Shown: in pieces, positions 46,401-60,156 of the stretch
Layout of the letters: every line of letters starts with the position of its first letter
How positions within the stretch are numbered: position 1 is the first letter of the stretch
Assembly (NCBI GenBank): GCA_964036195.1
Contig: OZ038451.1
Span: 14,698,529-14,762,528, forward strand
Length of the DNA: 64,000 nucleotides
Source: Sphaerolaimus hirsutus
Lineage: Eukaryota > Nematoda > Chromadorea > Monhysterida > Sphaerolaimidae
Direction: 5' to 3'
The notes under the pieces: model-generated
Database searches by the model: none
Told to the model about the DNA's origin: nothing
What the model saw: the letters and a program-made list of their open reading frames with translations, nothing else
Program-made: the position numbers and the translations under genes

Positions 46401-49400
46401 TTTGGACTTGTTGACTTTTAGAATTGGATGCCTTATTTGACTTTACTTTCAGGTACCACTTAGAAACAGGGTTAACGCAATGGACACCGAGTCTGATTGG
46501 AGCCGTGCGATGGGCCAATGCTCTTTGTTATTATCGTCACAGAGTGTACGCTGTGGCTGGTTGGAATGGTGGATATATAACATGTAAGCTATAAAATTCA
46601 TGAGCTTTTTTAGAAATGTCGCCTGAAATTTGCTTAAAATCACATATTTTCATGCTGTTTTCACATTTTCATCTTCAAAATCACTAGTCCATTCGCCTTT
46701 TTGTCTATTTTCAGCTATTTTTGTCTATTATGTGCTTGCATAAAGCCGGAATTAGAGCTCAGCGTCGATTCGACGTGAAATGACGACGTCATTTCACGTC
46801 ATCATTTCACGTCGAATCGACGCTGAGCTCTAATTCCCGCTTAACACCTATTTTTCCTATTTTTAGTATTTCTGTTTTAGCTGTATTCCCCTATTTGTAG
46901 TAAATTTTCTCCCTTATTCTGCTCTCTACACCTTGAAAAGGCTTATAGGTAGCTTATATATTGGACTTTCATGAACATTAGAATGTTACCGTATTTTTGT
47001 ACAAAATGTTACGTAAAGAAATGCATAATAAATAGGTACACAAAATTTGCCAGCATTAAAAGCAAGCAAAATGGAAAGGGATGAGTAAGTGAATTTAGTT
47101 ATTTTTTTCTGGTGGTAGCAATGTCAGTAGTAAATAATAGTAAATAGTTTGTTACTAAATGTCAGCATTAGTTGTAGCGATTTTCCCATCACACGACGAT
47201 GGAAAATCAGTGTTTACTCTACTGTTACACTTCAGGAATACCTTAAGTACGAGTTTTTCGAAAAATTTGCACCAATCGCTGACGGGAACGTTAAAAATTG
47301 TAACAATTGTGCTACCATATGAATATGAGTAATGTAATTGCATCATCCAACTACTTCTACATGTCATTCTAAGAATAACATCGGTAAAATGAGCACAGAT
47401 CGCAAATGCACATAAATACAGATTGTTATCTGCAGATGTCCACTCTATCGATGTAAACTTGGATACCTGGTGCCAGTTCCGCAAATTGAGAAGTGAGAAG
47501 TAAAATAGCAAATGCGAAGTGAAATGAATAGTGAATTGTGAAGGAAATTGGCTGAAGCGAAGTGAAATGAGAAGTGAAAAATGAATTGAGAAGTAAAATG
47601 AGAAGTGAAATGGCAAGTAGAAACTTTGGAGAAACGTAGAAATGGAGAAACTTTGATAAATGAATACTGAACTGCGTGTCATATTTCCAGTTAATTTGAT
47701 TGTGAATAATCTAATCGTGCTATTGTTACAAAAATGAGTTGTACATAGAGGCATGATACACTCCTACCCTCTTAATTGGAGACCAACTTTATTTCAGAGA
47801 CATTTCTCAATTATTTTTGGATATATTGGTTCAAACATGGCATATGAAATGAAATATGCAAATATCATTGGCACCACGCCAGCCGATATTTGATGATGAA
47901 ATCGTTTCGTCACAAGCAAACTTGGCCCATGTCCAAGTTACCTGTTACATATTTATGATCAAAATATAGTGATAAAAAATATAAAAATAGTGCTCAAAAT
48001 CGTTAAAATTTACTCCATTTTGTAAATATTCACCTTCATAACTACTTTTTTTCATTCATGATTACCGTATTTCCTCGAAATACCCCCGGGGGGTTTATTG
48101 TTTCAGAGTGAGAATTTTGAGGGGGGGTTAAACGAGGGGGGGGGGGTATTTCGAGGGGGGGTTTATTATTTCGCCAGAAATTTTTTGAAAACCAAGTACT
48201 AAATTGTCGTCTGAAACGTACGCAGACGTCGAAAATGCAACAAAAATCGCCATTTATAAGACTCTAAAGACTTGTATAAGTGTGTAGACGTATAATCACT
48301 GTTCTCACATAACAGAGTCATCGTTTTTAACGTGTGTTTTGCATTACCCAGATGACAAACCGCAGCCTTTGTCATTTACGTTCACTATACACTAAATTTG
48401 GGGGGGGGGGTATTTCGAGGGGGGGGTTTATAAGTTCATAGTGTCCATTTTGAGGGGGGGTATTTCGAGGGGGGGGTATTTCGAGGAAATACGGTATATA
48501 CCTACTTTTAGCTGTTTTTTGCCTTATAAAATTTTAATTTACTGCAGTTTCGAAATTTTACGGCAATTTTGGCTGGGTGCCATGTTTAAATACGGAGTAT
48601 CTTCCCATGAAATGGCTTGTATTTTTCTTTTTCTTTCCACTTGCCATTTTTTCTTTCACTTTTTACTCGCCGTTTCACTTTTCACTTCTCACTTTACTTA
48701 ACTTTTGTCATTCTACTTGCCATTTCACTTCTCTTTTACAAATTTCCTTCTCAATTCACTTCTCACTTATCATTTCACTTTGCATTTGCCATTTTACTTC
48801 TCACTTCGCAATTTGCGGAACTGGCTCCAGGGTGGCAGAGCCTGCAATCATCTATGTTAGGTTCTGGATGAACGCAGCGTGTCGTACCTACCATGATAAA
48901 CTGTATCTTGCTGGCGGTTGCTACTACAATGGGGGCAGAAGGAGCCAGGTGGAAGTGTAAGTTTAGGTGGACGTACACTTTGGCAGGTACAGCAAAAATG
49001 AATGCGCGTTGTGAGGACTTAAAATGTGTCAAAAAAATTTTCTACGGAAAATAGAAAATGGAAAGGGTAAAAATTTTCAGCTGCCGGAAAATGAAAAACA
49101 GAAAGGGTGAAATTTTTTCAGATGTCGGAAATTGGAAAACAGAAAGGGTAAAATTTTTCAGCTGCCGGAAAATGTGAAACAGAAATGGAAAAAAATTGCA
49201 CTTGACGGAAAACGGAAACGGCAAAATATTTGCACTTGCCAGGGAAAAAATGAAAAACGGAACATCGAATTTTGCTTGGAAACAGAAAAATTGCTGAAAT
49301 TTGTTTGGAACAGAAAAAATTGCTGAAATTATGATAGAAAATTCACATAATCGAAAACCTGCATGCATGTTTACCACTTTTGGCTGAAACAGAAAACATA

Positions 49401-49971
49401 AAATTGAGCCAGAAAAAGGCAAAATGAGCCAAAAAAACAACAACAGAAAAATGAGCCAGAAAATGGAAAAAGGTGGAAAAACAGAAAATTAAGATGGAAA
49501 ACGGAAGAAAGGTGGAATACCTGAAAATTGAGCCAGAAAAACGAAAACCAAAAATGGAAAATAATTCAACCGTCAGAATATTATGTAAGCGGAAACAGAA
49601 GAATTTTGCCTGCGAAAAACGGAAAGTTGACGACACACTGACCCTACTTGGCACCCCTTTTTCGGTGGCGCCCTCGGCGCACGGCGCGCTGTCCTAAAAA
49701 GCACCACAATAGCAAAAACATGTTGCAAAAGCACCATTATGTTGATTTCAGATTCGATGGGGTATCCTGGTCGTTACTCGGCTACCTACCAAGAGCAGTC
49801 TGCTGCGGTTCCCTGAGCATCATAGACGACACCTTATATTACGCAGCTGGTCACACTACCGGCCATTCGCGTTGGATCTCCATATACAATGTGACCACAA
49901 ACACGTGGACAGACATACCTGATCTAGTCACCACTGGAGTTCACCACCAGTGTGCGATTGAAATTTGGTAG
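39782..49971 (+). CDS. C-type lectin / PAN-like / sushi / Kelch protein, probably secreted; two apparent frameshifts
   Basis: No family member with this domain order is known to me. Exons (plus): 39782-40048, 40131-40235, 40336-40480, 40594-40795, 41478-41551, 41661-41882, then 42367-42428, 42459-42588, 43052-43130, 43543-43632, 46453-46583, 48831-48956, 49752-49971. Phases agree except at 41882/42367, where an exon is probably missing. MFKLVITILYIHNVHS is a plausible signal peptide, so I prefer the ATG at 39782 to the upstream one at 39728. Order: C-type lectin-like, PAN/Apple-like, sushi, sushi, then about five Kelch blades. No membrane span is seen. Two one-base shifts (near 42497 and 48866) break the frame where the domain signatures clearly continue. 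They are either sequencing errors or real lesions. Confidence 0.7.
40594..41551 (+). other. PAN/Apple-like domain (two exons)
   Basis: RFTCHNDVQG, then VFCERECHKVQCTAYTLAPG and LLSCTLHFGY, then TGATFCIKKHTLYD. The CxxxCxxxxC and C-x-L spacing suggests a PAN/Apple fold. The two exons are separated by an intron with the element 40807-41184. Confidence 0.5.
40807..41184. mobile_element. hAT-like element with ATACGCACAT text and stacked hairpins
   Basis: The exact 8-bp duplication AAAGGAAC is at 40799-40806 and 41185-41192. Long inverted arms contain CTGATACGCACATCTGCCCG and its reverse complement. Inside are repeated CACTTGAAAA / TTTTCAAGTG and TTTTCAGATATGAG hairpins. The left duplication starts 3 bases past the start of the intron (donor at 40796). 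Confidence 0.85.
41661..42500 (+). other. two sushi (CCP) domains
   Basis: First sushi, one exon (41661-41882): CAPLDLGENSVVSY, AMIACLNGTYF, ETACGANGQW, AMYICKK, with four cysteines and the G-x-W. Second sushi is split over 42367-42428 (YGSYFSCLNLNQQFKC) and 42459 onward (VATWSKFDYCPP). Its first cysteine is not accounted for, so an exon between 41883 and 42366 is probably missing from my model. Confidence 0.6.
43827..45281. mobile_element. long GGCGCC hAT-like element with a BED-finger remnant
   Basis: The ends are TAGTGATGGAATGGCGCC and GGCGCCATTCCATCACTA. GGCGCC arrays lie at 43835-44035, 44495-44700 and 45150-45275, separated by unique blocks. The flanking 8-mers (TTCTGTAG and TAGATAGT) do not match, so it may be a composite of two insertions. 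Confidence 0.65.
44816..45064 (-). pseudogene. BED-zinc-finger-like remnant, possible hAT transposase N-terminus
   Basis: The 82-residue minus-strand frame has an acidic Ser/Asn-rich start, then FVPFEKTSLGDGKCILCKTD and VSGYLQHAF. The aromatic-x-x-F, C-x2-C and following L-x-H resemble a BED finger of hAT transposases. No DDE or dimerisation region follows; the next Cys/His positions do not fit well. It is inside the GGCGCC element. Confidence 0.35.
45553..46108. mobile_element. TA-bounded element, TACAGGGTGCGGCAATTTAGAC family
   Basis: TACAGGGTGCGGCAATTTAG at the left and CTAAATTGCCGCACACTGTA at the right. The arms continue with TTGTCACTGGGTGGTCGGAT. TA ends and a CAGGGTG terminus suggest a Tc1/mariner-type MITE. 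The core carries a short GATCGGGATCGG relic and a CATAAGGAAATCGGCGGGCG block. It lies in a Kelch-gene intron. Confidence 0.8.
46743..46846. mobile_element. palindromic mini-element, GCCGGAATTAGAGCTCAGCG family
   Basis: AATTAGAGCTCAGCGTCGAT-TCGACGTGAAATGACG reads back as its complement through TCACGTCGAATCGACGCTGA-GCTCTAATTC. It is almost entirely palindromic. The right half of a relative is at 59760-59842. Confidence 0.8.
47466..48831. mobile_element. TIR element CCTGGTGCCAGTTCCGCAAA with GAAGTGAAATGGC text, split
   Basis: The left end is at 47466-47625 and the matching inverted right end at about 48600-48831 (TTGCGGAACTGGCTCCAGG). The TACCGTATT element 48063-48496 lies between. Its last bases CCAG form the splice acceptor of the Kelch exon starting at 48831. 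Confidence 0.65.
48063..48496. mobile_element. intact TACCGTATT element, AATACCCCC / TTCGAGGGGGG dialect
   Basis: TACCGTATTTCCTCGAAATA to TATTTCGAGGAAATACGGTA, bounded by TA. Arms are GGGGGGTATTTCGAG words and the core carries ACGTACGCAGACGTCG and ACGTTCACTATACACTAAAT. It is the inverted sister of 57327-57762. Confidence 0.88.
49040..49640. repeat. iterated GGAAAACAGAAAGGG / AGAAAATG purine-rich array
   Basis: About 600 bp of GGAAAATGGAAAACAG-like phrases, nearly all purine on the plus strand. A possible right end is GACACACTGACCCTA. No confident TIR is seen. It fills the intron before the last Kelch exon. Confidence 0.6.
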
Positions 49972-50280
49972 TGGTTTTTCGATCTTGCAAGTTCTGGGTT
50001 ACATTTTCTGAGAACATCTAAAATTTTAAAGGATGTAGACGTGTAAATTACTCATTAAGTGAGTTAAACATGAAACAGCTTGCTTCAATCGAAGTCGACA
50101 ATCGAATCACCCAGATAACCCACGCAAACACCACCGTCCCTTGTATTTATTTACCTTTTTACACATTTTTAGTTTTTACATGGGTTTTACATGCACATAT
50201 TAATATAACATTGTGCAATGTGTGTATCAATTCATATTGCTTGTGTAATTAAACCCACGAAGTATTATCTTTTGAATGAT
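49972..50280. other. 3' flank of the Kelch gene
   Basis: AT-rich, with no feature beyond an ATTAAA at about 50249 that could serve as a polyadenylation signal on the plus strand. Confidence 0.3.
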
Positions 50281-50526
50281 ATTGTGAGCGTAGTTTTTAA
50301 AACGTATTTACTTTTACTCGGTCAGTACCTATACTCGAGTACAGAGTAAATACGTATACGTTTCCTCGGAAAAACGTTCCAGTACTCGCTTTTACATATA
50401 CATTTTGAAAGTACTCGAGTACAGATCATCTTTTATATAGATTTCTAGAGGCATAGAAGGGAAAAAGGAAGAAAATATGCTTAAAATATGGGAAACTAGT
50501 CGAAAGTGTGTATAGAACCAAATATA

Positions 50527-51318
50527 TACGTATTTCCTCGAAATACCCCCAGAAGGGATTATTTTTTCAGAGTGAGAATTTTGAGGGGGGTATTTCGAGG
50601 GGGGGGTATTTCGAGGGGGGTTATTCGAGGGGGGGGTTATTATTTCGCCAGAACTTTTTTGAACACCCAGTACTAATAACGTACGCAGACAGAAAAATGC
50701 AACCAAAACCACCATGTATAATAGTCTATAGCCTTATACAAGTATGTAGATGATATAAACCATGTTCTAACGTAACACAATCATTGTTTTTCACATTTGT
50801 TCTGCGTTTCCCAGAGCTTTTGTCATCTACGTTCCCTGACACTGAAATTGGGGTGGGGGTAGTGATGAAAAAAGCGCCAGGACTGTGGCGCCAAGCGCCA
50901 AAAGCGCCATGGCGCTTTTTCGTACCCTAGCGCCAAGCGCCAATGGCGCCAGAGTAAAATGGCACCAAGCGCCAGAAGCGCCATGGCTATTTTCGCTTTG
51001 GCGCTAGCGCCAAGCCCCAGCGCCAGGCGTTTTGTTTCTGGCGCCACACAAAAATAGCGCCAAGCGCAAAAGGCGCCATGGCGCTTTTTCGAACCCCAGC
51101 GCCAAGCGCCAATGGCGCCATAGCAATATAGCGCCAAGCGCCAAAAGCGCCATGGCGCTTTTTTCTTTGGCGCTAGCGCCAGGCGCCAGCGCCATGGCGC
51201 TTTTCCATCACTAGGTGGGGGTATTTCGAGGGGGGTTTATTGATCCATAGTGCCCATTTTGAGCGGTTATTTCGAGGAGGGGAGTATTTCGAGGGGGGTA
51301 ATTCGAGGTAATACGGTA
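50527..51318. mobile_element. TACCGTATT-family element, middle shell of the nest
   Basis: TACGTATTTCCTCGAAATAC at the left and ATTCGAGGTAATACGGTA at the right. It is split by the GGCGCC element 50860-51213. Confidence 0.78.
50860..51213. mobile_element. GGCGCC hAT-like element, inner shell of the nest
   Basis: The ends TAGTGATGAAAAAAGCGCC and GGCGCTTTTCCATCACTA are flanked by the exact duplication GGTGGGGG (50852-50859 and 51214-51221). The interior is GGCGCCAAGCGCCAAAAGCG text throughout. Confidence 0.88.
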
Positions 51319-51608
51319 GTCAAAAATAGTGTAAAATATGCAAAAAGTTACGAAAAAGAGTGATTTTGAGCGAAAATTTTGGCGACATTGCTCAAAAGTA
51401 CTCAAGTTTACGTTTTCTTAGGGGAAAAGTACGTTTACTTACAAGTAAAAGTAATTTTTTTTACGTTTTCTGTACTTAGGGGGTGAGTAAAAAATAAATA
51501 CTTTACGTTTACGTATACTTCGAAAAAAGTTCGGTACTTTTAACAACTCTGATTGTGAGCAATGGAAATAAAAATTGAATTTCGCCATATGCAGGGGAAC
51601 CATACAGA

Positions 51609-51665
51609 TGTAGTACCGTATTTCTGGATAGTACATACAGATGTAGTACCGTATTTCTGGATAGT
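51609..51665. repeat. 33-bp direct repeat, two copies
   Basis: ACAGATGTAGTACCGTATTT then CTGGATAGTAC is present twice. A third partial copy (ACATACAGATGTAGTACCGT) appears right after the element 51667-52231, which therefore landed in the repeat. Confidence 0.75.
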
Positions 51666-51666
51666 A

Positions 51667-52231
51667 CAGTTGTGTGCATTTTCAGTTACCGCTGGAAAAA
51701 CGCGATAGCTTGAGCTACGGTTGAGCTATCACAGTGAAATTTTAACACAATAGAGTAGACTCCATAGGACACCTATTCTGAAGTTTGCAATCCAAACGAC
51801 CACATTTTGGGTGAGTTGTGGAACACACAGTTTTTAGTGTAATTTTGTGACTTGGCGTCACCGATAGGATAAATCGAGGGTGGCATTTGAGGGGGGGGGT
51901 CACCGGTCTTTGGTGTCGTCCCATTCTGTCGTAAATTGACTGATTTTGATGCCCTTTGAGTAAATATGTTGTGGTTTGGGGTTGGGGCTACGACAAAATT
52001 TTTTTTTTCTCAAACAGTCCCGCAGTCCCGAGATAAAGGGGGTCATGTCACAAAATTACACTAAAAACTGTGTGTTCCACAACTCACCCAAAATGTGGCC
52101 GTTTGGGTTGCAAACTTCAGAATAGGTGTCCTATGAAGTCTACTGTATTGTGTTAAAATTTCACTGTGATAGCTCAACCGTAGCTCAAGCTATCGCGTTT
52201 TTCCAGCGGTAACTGAAAATGCCCACCCCTG
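51667..52231. mobile_element. TIR element, CAGGGGTGGGCATTTTCAGT family, copy 2
   Basis: The left terminus is altered (CAGTTGTGTGCATTTTCAG); the right end is CTGAAAATGCCCACCCCTG. Arms are about 190 bp, longer than in copy 1 because the inner segment TTGTGACTTG is also retained. The core is unique, with no coding frame. Confidence 0.85.
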
Positions 52232-52321
52232 TACATACAGATGTAGTACCGTACCGTGCACAACACCCGTGGTGTTACACAGCTTTATAGCACCCCTGGG
52301 GTGCTATGCTAGGTTGCAAAA

Positions 52322-52791
52322 TACCGTATTACCTCCAATATAAGGCATCCCTCTAATATAAGGTACCCTCTAATATAAGGTATAACTTTTGGCTTTTTTG
52401 AACGCGACGAAATAAATATAAGGTACCCTCTAATATAAGGCATACCTCTAATATAAGGCACAGCTGGCTGCGTGCCAAAACGCGCAAAATCATAACAACG
52501 GTTGCCAAACATGCCGGAAAATGATAAAAATGGTGCCAAATGGCACTGCGATAACTGTTCGTCGACTTCCGCCATTTTGTATTTATCATTTACCACTTAT
52601 TTTGTGCGTTCCAATATGAAAAAATGAATTGTATCGTTGTTTACTGTTGGTAACATTTCTGGAAAATCTGGCTAAAAAAATTGAAGGTACCCTCTTATAT
52701 AAGGTACCCTCTAATATAAGGTATAACATTTGGGTCAACAAAACTGACGAAAACAATATAAGGTATACCTTATATTAGAGGTAATACGGTA
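52322..52791. mobile_element. TACCGTATT-family element, AATATAAGGTACC dialect
   Basis: TACCGTATTACCTCCAATAT at the left and ATATTAGAGGTAATACGGTA at the right. Arms are CTCTAATATAAGGTACC repeated. The unique core (52450-52680) resembles no gene. Flanking sequence at 52240-52310 and 52890-52990 is another iterated text (TAACACCCGTGTGG). Confidence 0.85.
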
Positions 52792-52990
52792 ATTACCGAA
52801 ATGTGTAAGGACGTCTATAGAAAACTGGATTATGCACTCGATATTTTGCTGTTTTGCTTGCTATAGTAGAGTTTTCATGTAAACACCCTGATTGACCTAA
52901 CACCCGGGTGTTATACAAGTTTTAAAAAAGATTGCCGAAAAGTGCCTCAAATTTGTATAACACCCGTGTGGTTTACACGGAGAAATACGG

Positions 52991-53160
52991 TAATGATGGA
53001 ATGGCGCCATGGCGCTGGCGCCCTTCAATGGCGCCATCTCGCGCCTGGCGCCATTATTTCGAGCGGCCCCATGGCGCCCTTGGCGCCTGGCGCCATTTTC
53101 TCTGGCGCCAATTTGGCGCCCGGCGCCATCGTTTTTGATGGCGCCAGAAATGGTGCCAAG
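52991..53160. mobile_element. truncated GGCGCC element
   Basis: TAATGATGGAATGGCGCCAT then GGCGCC phrases to about 53160. The right end is missing, about 350 bp from the TDO stop codon. Confidence 0.6.
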
Positions 53161-53253
53161 ATGCGGCGATGAGAGTTTATATTTCTCGATATCCAAGGGC
53201 CTTATCTGCTGAATTGTATCATCACGTATTTCAATCAAGAAAATGTTCATGTT

Positions 53254-53259
53254 TTTATT
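53254..53259 (-). terminator. candidate polyadenylation signal of the TDO gene
   Basis: AATAAA on the minus strand, about 255 bp past the TDO stop codon. It is the only evidence for the 3' end. Confidence 0.35.
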
Positions 53260-53511
53260 TGTTCACATGTCTAGTTGATTGTGTTAAAGTACAAACGCAA
53301 CGACATATTTATACGATCAGAAAAAAAACAGTGAGACGACAAGCATAACGTGGCAGTTATACTCAAAACGCATATTAATATTAGCAGTCAGAATAAGAGT
53401 TTTTGATGTTTGCCTCAGAAACTCAGGTGCAAAAAAATCAAGTAAATATTTACTTTTTACACGGCGCAAAAATCCGATTTCATCAAATACGTGCCGTGGC
53501 TTTTGCCAATA

Positions 53512-57848
<4,337 letters not shown>

Positions 57849-58212
57849 CTGTAAAGAAATTTGTTTACATTTCATGATGGGAATATTTTTACTTTCATTA
57901 TATTTGTGTATGCTCGACGGGTCGAAAGTATGCACCCAAAATTAATTATGTCTTGGTCGATAACGCGCGACCAGGATACTTAAATATGTACCTATTCATT
58001 TTCACACAAAAAAATTTTTATGAAAAAGACGGAGTCGCGTACACGTACAAGCGACGAATGTTTCTTCCTGTGACATTTTTTTCTTTTCTTTTTTGCTGGA
58101 ACAATTTTTTGCTTTTCTTTTATAAACGATGACGTCATGATGGAGTGTTTCCTTCGAAAAGGCGGTCCGCCGAGTATACACAGAGGAACGAACATCTTTG
58201 AACTGTATTGTG

Positions 58213-58453
58213 CCCACACACACTAGTTTTCACCGTGACTTCGTGGGAAAACTGAATTTTTGTCATATGCAAATTAATGAACACGGGTGAATGATTTGAT
58301 TTTATTTAAATTAGAATTTTAATTAATAAAAGTTAAAATTTGAAAATTTCAAAACTAAAACACATATAGCATACAATAAGAGTAGGCTGAATGTCGCCAT
58401 GTCGCCATTTCAGTTTTCACATCAGTCACGGTGAAAACTAGTGTGTGTAGGGC
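58213..58453. mobile_element. MITE CCCACACACACTAGTTTTCACCG, tip interrupted
   Basis: CCCACACACACTAGTTTTCA and TGAAAACTAGTGTGTGTAGG are inverted; the arms share GTTTTCACCGTGAC. Its right tip was the target of the element 58453-59218. Confidence 0.75.
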
Positions 58454-59218
58454 AGAGTTGTAAAAATACTTGTATTTTTGGAAAGTGTAAGTGTAAGCGT
58501 AAATACACTTTCCAAATTTTGAGTATGGATACCAAAAGTGTAAGGTATTTTAAAAATACCCAGGAAGTGTAAAATTTTTTTAGAAAGTGCTCTCACCGTT
58601 GAGCATCAGAAAACACCACTGTTTTCACTTTTAGATTAATTTATCTATCATTTTCATTCATTATTTCACATTTTACTGCCAATTATGAAACGTTTCAGGC
58701 TGTAACAAATTTAGTGGTTTGAAGTTGCCTAATAATGGCACTTTTTCAGTGTTGATATTTTACTGATTAAGCAATGTTATACACACTGTTTAAATTCAAG
58801 AATGTACATGCAGCAAATATCAATGCAAAAGCCAGTCGACTTTGTGTCCAGCTGGTGAATTTCAATTGATCTTGTCCTTTTTACAAAAGTATGATGAAAC
58901 TGTAGAATACCATGAGTACTGTTCAAAAATCAGAGATAGTGCTAGTTTGCACATTTGCCATATTTTCTACATTCAATGCATAACTGCATATGTGCACTGT
59001 GCAGTTATTTTTTGTACATGAACCTGTTTTATGCTTTCTCAAAAGCATAAAACAGGGCCATCTGAAAGGAAAAAAATACACTTTCTGTACCCGGGTATTT
59101 TACCCAGGAAAGTGTAAAAAAGTGTATGGGTATTTTATGAAAGTGTAAGTGTAAGTGTAAATATTTACCCATTTACCCGGGTATTTTGGGTAAGTGTAAA
59201 TACACTTTCGCAACTCTG
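58453..59218. mobile_element. hAT-like element with iterated AAGTGTAAATAC text
   Basis: The ends CAGAGTTGTAAAAATAC and CACTTTCGCAACTCTG are flanked by the exact duplication GTGTAGGG (58445-58452 and 59219-59226). The arms are GTAAGTGTAAATACACTTTC and TACCCGGGTATTTT words. The core (58600-59040) is unique and AT-rich. Confidence 0.88.
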
Positions 59219-59584
59219 GTGTAGGGCCATTCATCTTGTTGAATTGAACGAGTACAAGGGGAATCGTTCAGAAATGCAGTTCAACTACATTTCGATTGTC
59301 TGCGCTGAAAGCATTGAATGTGTCCATCTACGCAACCCTTATGACGATTATGTAAATAGCAGAAGGCTAATTTTCCCAACGATAATTGGAATTTTTTGAG
59401 AGAATCGCTGCACTGCTTAAAGTTCTCTAACAGTGTTTTCTTTTAAGCTTGATGTATTTTTCATCTAGTCGTTCGACCGCGGTCGCGGATGTTTCCAAAA
59501 ATAAAATAAAATATAAATCTTATTAACATTATTTATATTTTCTCCACGTTTTCCAGAGAGATTTTAGTATTTTATTATGACGCA

Positions 59585-59842
59585 ATAGTCTGACGTGAAA
59601 TGTCAAGTTGTTCCCTGACGTAAAATGATGACGTGGAATGATAAAAATTGAATTTTTCAATTCGCTCTAGTTGTGGCTGATAACACTCAGTATTGGACAC
59701 GATTAAGGTATTGATTCATATATTGTCCTCAGAAAATTGTAGACCCGTAGCATGATCCACACTCGTGTAATTGATTTCACGACGTCATTTCACGTCGTCA
59801 TTTCACGTCGAATCGACGCTGAGCTCTAATTCCGGCTTAAAA
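59585..59842. mobile_element. GACGTGAAATGACG element, relative of 46743
   Basis: Left CTGACGTGAAATGTCAAG and right CATTTCACGTCGAATCGACG-CTGAGCTCTAATTCCGGCTT. The arms are imperfect. The flanks at 59227-59584 and 59843-60156 hold no gene that I recognise. Confidence 0.6.
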
Positions 59843-60156
59843 GTACCCATGTCAGCTCGTCATCATCAGCAGCAAAAACTCAATTTGTGCTTTTTTACTA
59901 TGGGTAAAAGTACCGATCTACATCTATCTGATTTTGTGCTTTAAAAGGTACCGATCTACATGCTATTACCAATTTGTTCCTTTAAAATGTACTGTACTAC
60001 AAAAAATATGATTCATTAAATGTTAGCTACTGTTATGTGTATAAACAATGATTATACCCATGCATGTGGATACCCAACAATATGGCCGAAATACCCATAC
60101 CCTAAATTCCCATACCCATGTATGGGTATTGCATACTCCAAACTTTCAATTGTGAT

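Larger units (their letters stand above)
42501..49971 (+). other. Kelch beta-propeller (about five blades over six exons)
   Basis: Blade signatures are GVAYYRGNVYLIQG (42459-42588), GRVLFCGGQLSGAG (43543-43632) with FVYHLETGLTQW after it, HRVYAVAGWNGGY (46453-46583), HDKLYLAGGCYYNGG (48831-48956) and DDTLYYAAGHTTG followed by IYNVTTNTWTDIP (49752-49971). The last exon ends in TAG. A donor (TG|GTAGTG) overlaps that stop, so a further exon is possible, but I see none. Confidence 0.75.
50289..51551. mobile_element. hAT-like element with AAACGTATTTACTTTTACTC text, outer shell of a triple nest
   Basis: The left end is CGTAGTTTTTAAAACGTATT and the right end TACTTTTAACAACTCTG. The exact duplication is ATTGTGAG (50281-50288 and 51552-51559; fits nTnnnnAn). 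The arms are GTACTCGAG and AAAGTAAATACG words. Confidence 0.85.

Noticed and set aside
58002..58223. Lys-rich minus-strand frame near TDO as an N-terminal exon
   Set aside because: It does not resemble the TDO N-terminal half and has no matching donor into the exon at 57848.
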